Assembly (NCBI RefSeq): GCF_004348895.1
Contig: NZ_RRZK01000028.1
Coordinates: forward strand, 124,001 to 188,000
Direction of reading: 5' to 3'
DNA length: 64,000 bases
Origin: Pseudomonas vancouverensis
GTDB lineage: Bacteria; Pseudomonadota; Gammaproteobacteria; Pseudomonadales; Pseudomonadaceae
Positions 61,754 to 64,000 of this stretch are shown here, piece after piece (the first letter of the stretch is position 1; each line of letters starts with the position of its first letter). The position numbers and the translations under genes were made by a program. Under the pieces are notes generated by a model, which was not told the DNA's origin, searched no databases, and was given only the letters and a program-made list of their open reading frames with translations.

Positions 61754-61769
61754 TGGCACAAATCTCGCT
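61754..61769 (+). promoter_or_regulatory. Sigma-54 promoter of nasA
   Basis: TGGCACA-AATC-TCGCT matches TGGCACR-N4-TTGCW except one T to C, with exact spacing. The predicted start is 61780, 4 nt before the hexaloop hairpin. Confidence 0.72.
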
Positions 61770-61783
61770 AAGCAATCACCACA

Positions 61784-61803
61784 GGTAACCAACGGCGGTT
61801 GCC
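61784..61803 (+). promoter_or_regulatory. ANTAR-type hexaloop hairpin in the nasA leader
   Basis: GGTAACC - AACGGC - GGTTGCC: seven pairs (one U-G) and a 6-nt loop with A at position 1 and G at position 4. The loop shares AACG with the nasS leader hairpin. Expected NasT binding site. Confidence 0.78.
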
Positions 61804-61819
61804 CCACCTACGACAAAGA

Positions 61820-61867
61820 CGTCGCTCACCTCATTTGCTCCTGGCAAATCGGGTGGCGGCGTTTTTT
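61820..61867 (+). terminator. Intrinsic terminator/attenuator in the nasA leader
   Basis: Long hairpin: CGTCGC-(T)-CACC / GGTG-GCGGCG at the base and ATTTG / CAAAT at the top, then six T residues. It lies 99 nt before the nasA ATG. The 5' flank GACAAAGACGTCG resembles GACAATGGCGTCG at the nasS terminator. Confidence 0.85.
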
Positions 61868-61966
61868 CGTTTTGGCCCCACAGCCCGGGGCCGGTGGTGC
61901 GGCCGTAACGGCGCCCACCTGCAAGCTCACGACTCCTTCCGAGACTCTTCACAGCTGAGGTGCGCG

Positions 61967-63178
61967 ATGAATTCAAGCTTCTGGAAATCCGGCCATACAC
62001 CGACATTGTTCGCCGCCTTCCTCTATTTCGACCTGAGCTTCATGGTCTGGTACCTGCTTGGCCCCCTGGCGGTGCAGATCGCCGCCGACCTGCAACTGAC
62101 AACGCAACAACGCGGGCTGGTGGTGGCCACGCCCATTCTGGCCGGGGCAGTTCTGCGCTTCGTGATGGGGATGCTGGCTGATCGCCTGTCACCCAAGACT
62201 GCCGGCCTGATCGGTCAGGTCATCGTGATCTGCGCCCTGTTCGGCGCCTGGAAAATCGGTATCCACAGCTACGAGCAAGCGTTGTTGCTGGGGCTGTTCC
62301 TGGGCATGGCTGGCGCCTCTTTCGCCGTCGCCCTGCCCTTGGCGTCACAGTGGTATCCGCCGCAACACCAAGGCAAGGCGATGGGCATTGCCGGCGCAGG
62401 CAACTCGGGCACGGTGTTCGCCGCGTTGATCGCCCCGGTACTGGCAGCGGCATTTGGCTGGAGCAACGTGTTCGGTTTCGCCCTGATTCCACTGATCCTG
62501 ACCTTGATCGTCTTTGCCTGGTTGGCCAAAAACGCCCCCGAGCGGCCAAAGGCCAAAGCCATGGCCGACTACTTCAAGGCTCTGGGCGACCGCGATAGCT
62601 GGTGGTTCATGTTTTTCTACAGCGTGACCTTCGGCGGCTTCATCGGCCTGGCCAGCGCCCTGCCCGGCTACTTTAACGACCAGTATGGCCTGAGCCCGGT
62701 CACTGCCGGTTACTACACCGCTGCATGCGTATTTGGCGGCAGCCTGATGCGCCCGCTGGGCGGTGCCTTGGCTGACCGGTTCGGGGGCATCCGCACCCTG
62801 CTGGCGATGTACACCGTTGCAGCGATCTGCATCACCGCGGTCGGCTTCAATCTGCCAAGTTCCTACGCGGCATTGGCGCTTTTCGTCTGCACCATGCTCG
62901 GCCTGGGTGCCGGTAATGGCGCAGTGTTCCAACTGGTGCCACAGCGCTTTCGCCGGGAAATCGGCGTGATGACCGGCCTGATCGGCATGGCCGGTGGCAT
63001 TGGTGGGTTTGCCTTGGCGGCCGGCATGGGTGCAATCAAGCAAAGCACCGGCAGCTATCAACTGGCCCTGTGGTTGTTCGCCAGCCTGGGTGTGCTGGCG
63101 TGGTTCGGATTGCACGGGGTGAAACGGCGCTGGAGAACCACCTGGGGCTCGGCTGCCGTCACGGCTGCGCGGGTTTGA
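61967..63178 (+). CDS. nasA: MFS nitrate/nitrite transporter (NarK/NasA family)
   Basis: 403 residues, about 12 helices; the ATG at 61967 has GAGG upstream, while the longer frame runs back through the leader. Nitrate-nitrite porter signatures: an early FMVWYLLGPLAVQIA, the first nitrate signature around GIAGAGNSGTVFAALIAPVLA (by its ends) and the second around GMAGGIGGFALAAGMG. It imports nitrate for assimilation. The NasT-responsive leader in front and the PPM/kinase gene behind match the nitrate assimilation cluster of other Pseudomonas. Confidence 0.92.
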   Translation: MNSSFWKSGHTPTLFAAFLYFDLSFMVWYLLGPLAVQIAADLQLTTQQRGLVVATPILAGAVLRFVMGMLADRLSPKTAGLIGQVIVICALFGAWKIGIHSYEQALLLGLFLGMAGASFAVALPLASQWYPPQHQGKAMGIAGAGNSGTVFAALIAPVLAAAFGWSNVFGFALIPLILTLIVFAWLAKNAPERPKAKAMADYFKALGDRDSWWFMFFYSVTFGGFIGLASALPGYFNDQYGLSPVTAGYYTAACVFGGSLMRPLGGALADRFGGIRTLLAMYTVAAICITAVGFNLPSSYAALALFVCTMLGLGAGNGAVFQLVPQRFRREIGVMTGLIGMAGGIGGFALAAGMGAIKQSTGSYQLALWLFASLGVLAWFGLHGVKRRWRTTWGSAAVTAARV

Positions 63179-63185
63179 GGTTTCG

Positions 63186-64000
63186 ATGAGCCTGCAACTG
63201 AGTTTCGCCGAAGCCAGCGCCATCGGTCCTCGTGAGGAAAACCAGGATGCGCTGCGCCTGGTCACGCCAGCCCCGGCACTGGCGGCGAGCAAAGGCTACC
63301 TGTTCGCCATTGCCGACGGCGTCAGCCAGTGCGCTGATGGTGGCCTGGCCGCCCGTTCAACGTTGCAGGCCCTGGCGCTGGATTACTACGCCACCCCGGA
63401 AACCTGGAGCGTCGCGCAAGCACTCGATCGCCTGCTGTTGGCGCAGAACCGCTGGTTGCAGGCCAATGGTGGCGGACAACCGCTGCTGACCACCCTCAGT
63501 GCAATGGTCCTGCGTGGCCGGCGTTTTACCTTGGCCCATGTCGGCGATTGTCGGGTGTATCGCTGGCACGCCGATCGGTTGCAGCGAATCAGCGAGGATC
63601 ACGTCTGGGAGCAGCCGGGCATGCAGCACGTGCTGAAACGTGCGCTGGGGCTCGATCAACATCTGGTGCTGGATTTTCTCGACGGTGAGTTGCGCCCCGA
63701 AGAAAGCTTCGTCCTGCTCAGCGACGGCATCTGGGCCGTCCTGGGCGATACCGCCATCGCCGCGATCCTGCGCGATCAGCCAGACTTGCAAAGCGCCGCG
63801 CAAACACTGGTCAATGCCGCACACCTGGCGGGCAGCCAGGACAATGCCAGTGCTTTACTGGTGCGGGTCGATGCCCTCGGTGAAGCCAGCATCGGCGATG
63901 CGCTGATTCACTTGCAGCAATGGCCATTGCCGCCAGCCCTGAAACCGGGTCAGGCGTTCGAGGGTTGGCAGGTTGAGGGGATCGTTGCACAGAGTCAGCA
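63186..64000 (+). CDS. PPM-type phosphatase/protein kinase of the nitrate cluster, 5' part
   Basis: The frame is open from the ATG at 63186 (TTTGAGG upstream) to the window end, giving 271 residues; the rest is cut off. The visible part is a complete PP2C-like phosphatase: REENQDA, AIADGVSQCADGG, LAHVGDCRVYRW, LLSDGIWAVLG and GSQDNASALLV supply the metal-binding aspartates. The last 30 residues (KPGQAFEGWQVEGIVAQSQ) look like the entry to a Ser/Thr kinase domain, as in the bifunctional kinase/phosphatase next to nasA in related species. The kinase half is inference. It starts 7 nt after nasA. Confidence 0.85.
   Translation, partial: MSLQLSFAEASAIGPREENQDALRLVTPAPALAASKGYLFAIADGVSQCADGGLAARSTLQALALDYYATPETWSVAQALDRLLLAQNRWLQANGGGQPLLTTLSAMVLRGRRFTLAHVGDCRVYRWHADRLQRISEDHVWEQPGMQHVLKRALGLDQHLVLDFLDGELRPEESFVLLSDGIWAVLGDTAIAAILRDQPDLQSAAQTLVNAAHLAGSQDNASALLVRVDALGEASIGDALIHLQQWPLPPALKPGQAFEGWQVEGIVAQSQ

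Noticed and set aside
1..64000. CRISPR array, prophage, insertion sequence, tRNA or rRNA genes
   Set aside because: No regularly spaced direct repeats, transposase, integrase or phage structural genes, and no cloverleaf or rRNA sequence were recognised in the window.

Overview
The window is about 64 kb of chromosome from a fluorescent-type Pseudomonas. The evidence is the gene content and order: two tandem cbb3 oxidase operons followed by ccoGHIS-hemN-anr, a recR-ybaB-dnaX block, smc-zipA-ligA, xdhABC-guaD, dacB/rlmL/rmf/pyrD and nasST-nasA. GC-rich codon use and repeated REP-type sequences around GCGAGCAAGCTCGCTCCCACA agree with this. It is ordinary core genome with one clearly atypical accessory gene. 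I see no IS element, prophage, CRISPR array, tRNA or rRNA.

Layout. 0-2 kb: end of an exopolysaccharide-type locus (YjbH-like C-terminus, VanZ-like protein, convergent sugar-nucleotide epimerase). 2.3-3.8 kb: an Aer-type aerotaxis receptor. 4.0-6.3 kb: an AT-richer PI-PLC-like/fibronectin III protein with no visible export signal, likely acquired. 6.5-22.9 kb: the low-oxygen respiration region: ccoNOQP-2 and ccoNOQP-1, the assembly genes ccoGHIS, a DsbD_2/SafE-like membrane protein, oxygen-independent hemN and the oxygen sensor anr. A perfect Anr box with a correctly placed -10 lies before hemN, and a one-mismatch box lies before ccoN2.

22.9-29.4 kb: apt, an acyl-CoA dehydrogenase, recR, a CurA-like reductase, ybaB and dnaX. 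29.5-34.2 kb: a family 3 solute-binding protein, a GGDEF-EAL protein with a degenerate EAL site, a small XRE regulator, SRP RNA (ffs) and a zinc-ribbon metallopeptidase. 34.3-42 kb, minus strand: gntR-smc-zipA-ligA. 42.2-50.7 kb: purine catabolism (xdhABC, guaD), a second GntR regulator and a BenE-family transporter. 50.8-59.7 kb: yggL, dacB, a CHASE/PAS/GGDEF diguanylate cyclase, rlmL, rmf and pyrD. 59.8-64 kb: nitrate assimilation (nasS, nasT, nasA and the start of a PPM phosphatase/kinase).

The most interesting signal is in the nitrate region. Both nasS and nasA are preceded by the same three-part leader: a sigma-54 -24/-12 element, a hairpin with a six-base loop starting AACG that begins within about 6 nt of the predicted transcript start, and a strong intrinsic terminator. 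This suggests that the ANTAR protein NasT controls the transporter and also its own sensor operon, through a one-hairpin version of the ANTAR leader. Other signals worth testing are tandem TGAC-N6-GTCA sites over the xdhA promoter, a chain of hairpins in the rmf leader, and seven REP inverted pairs (REPINs) between genes.
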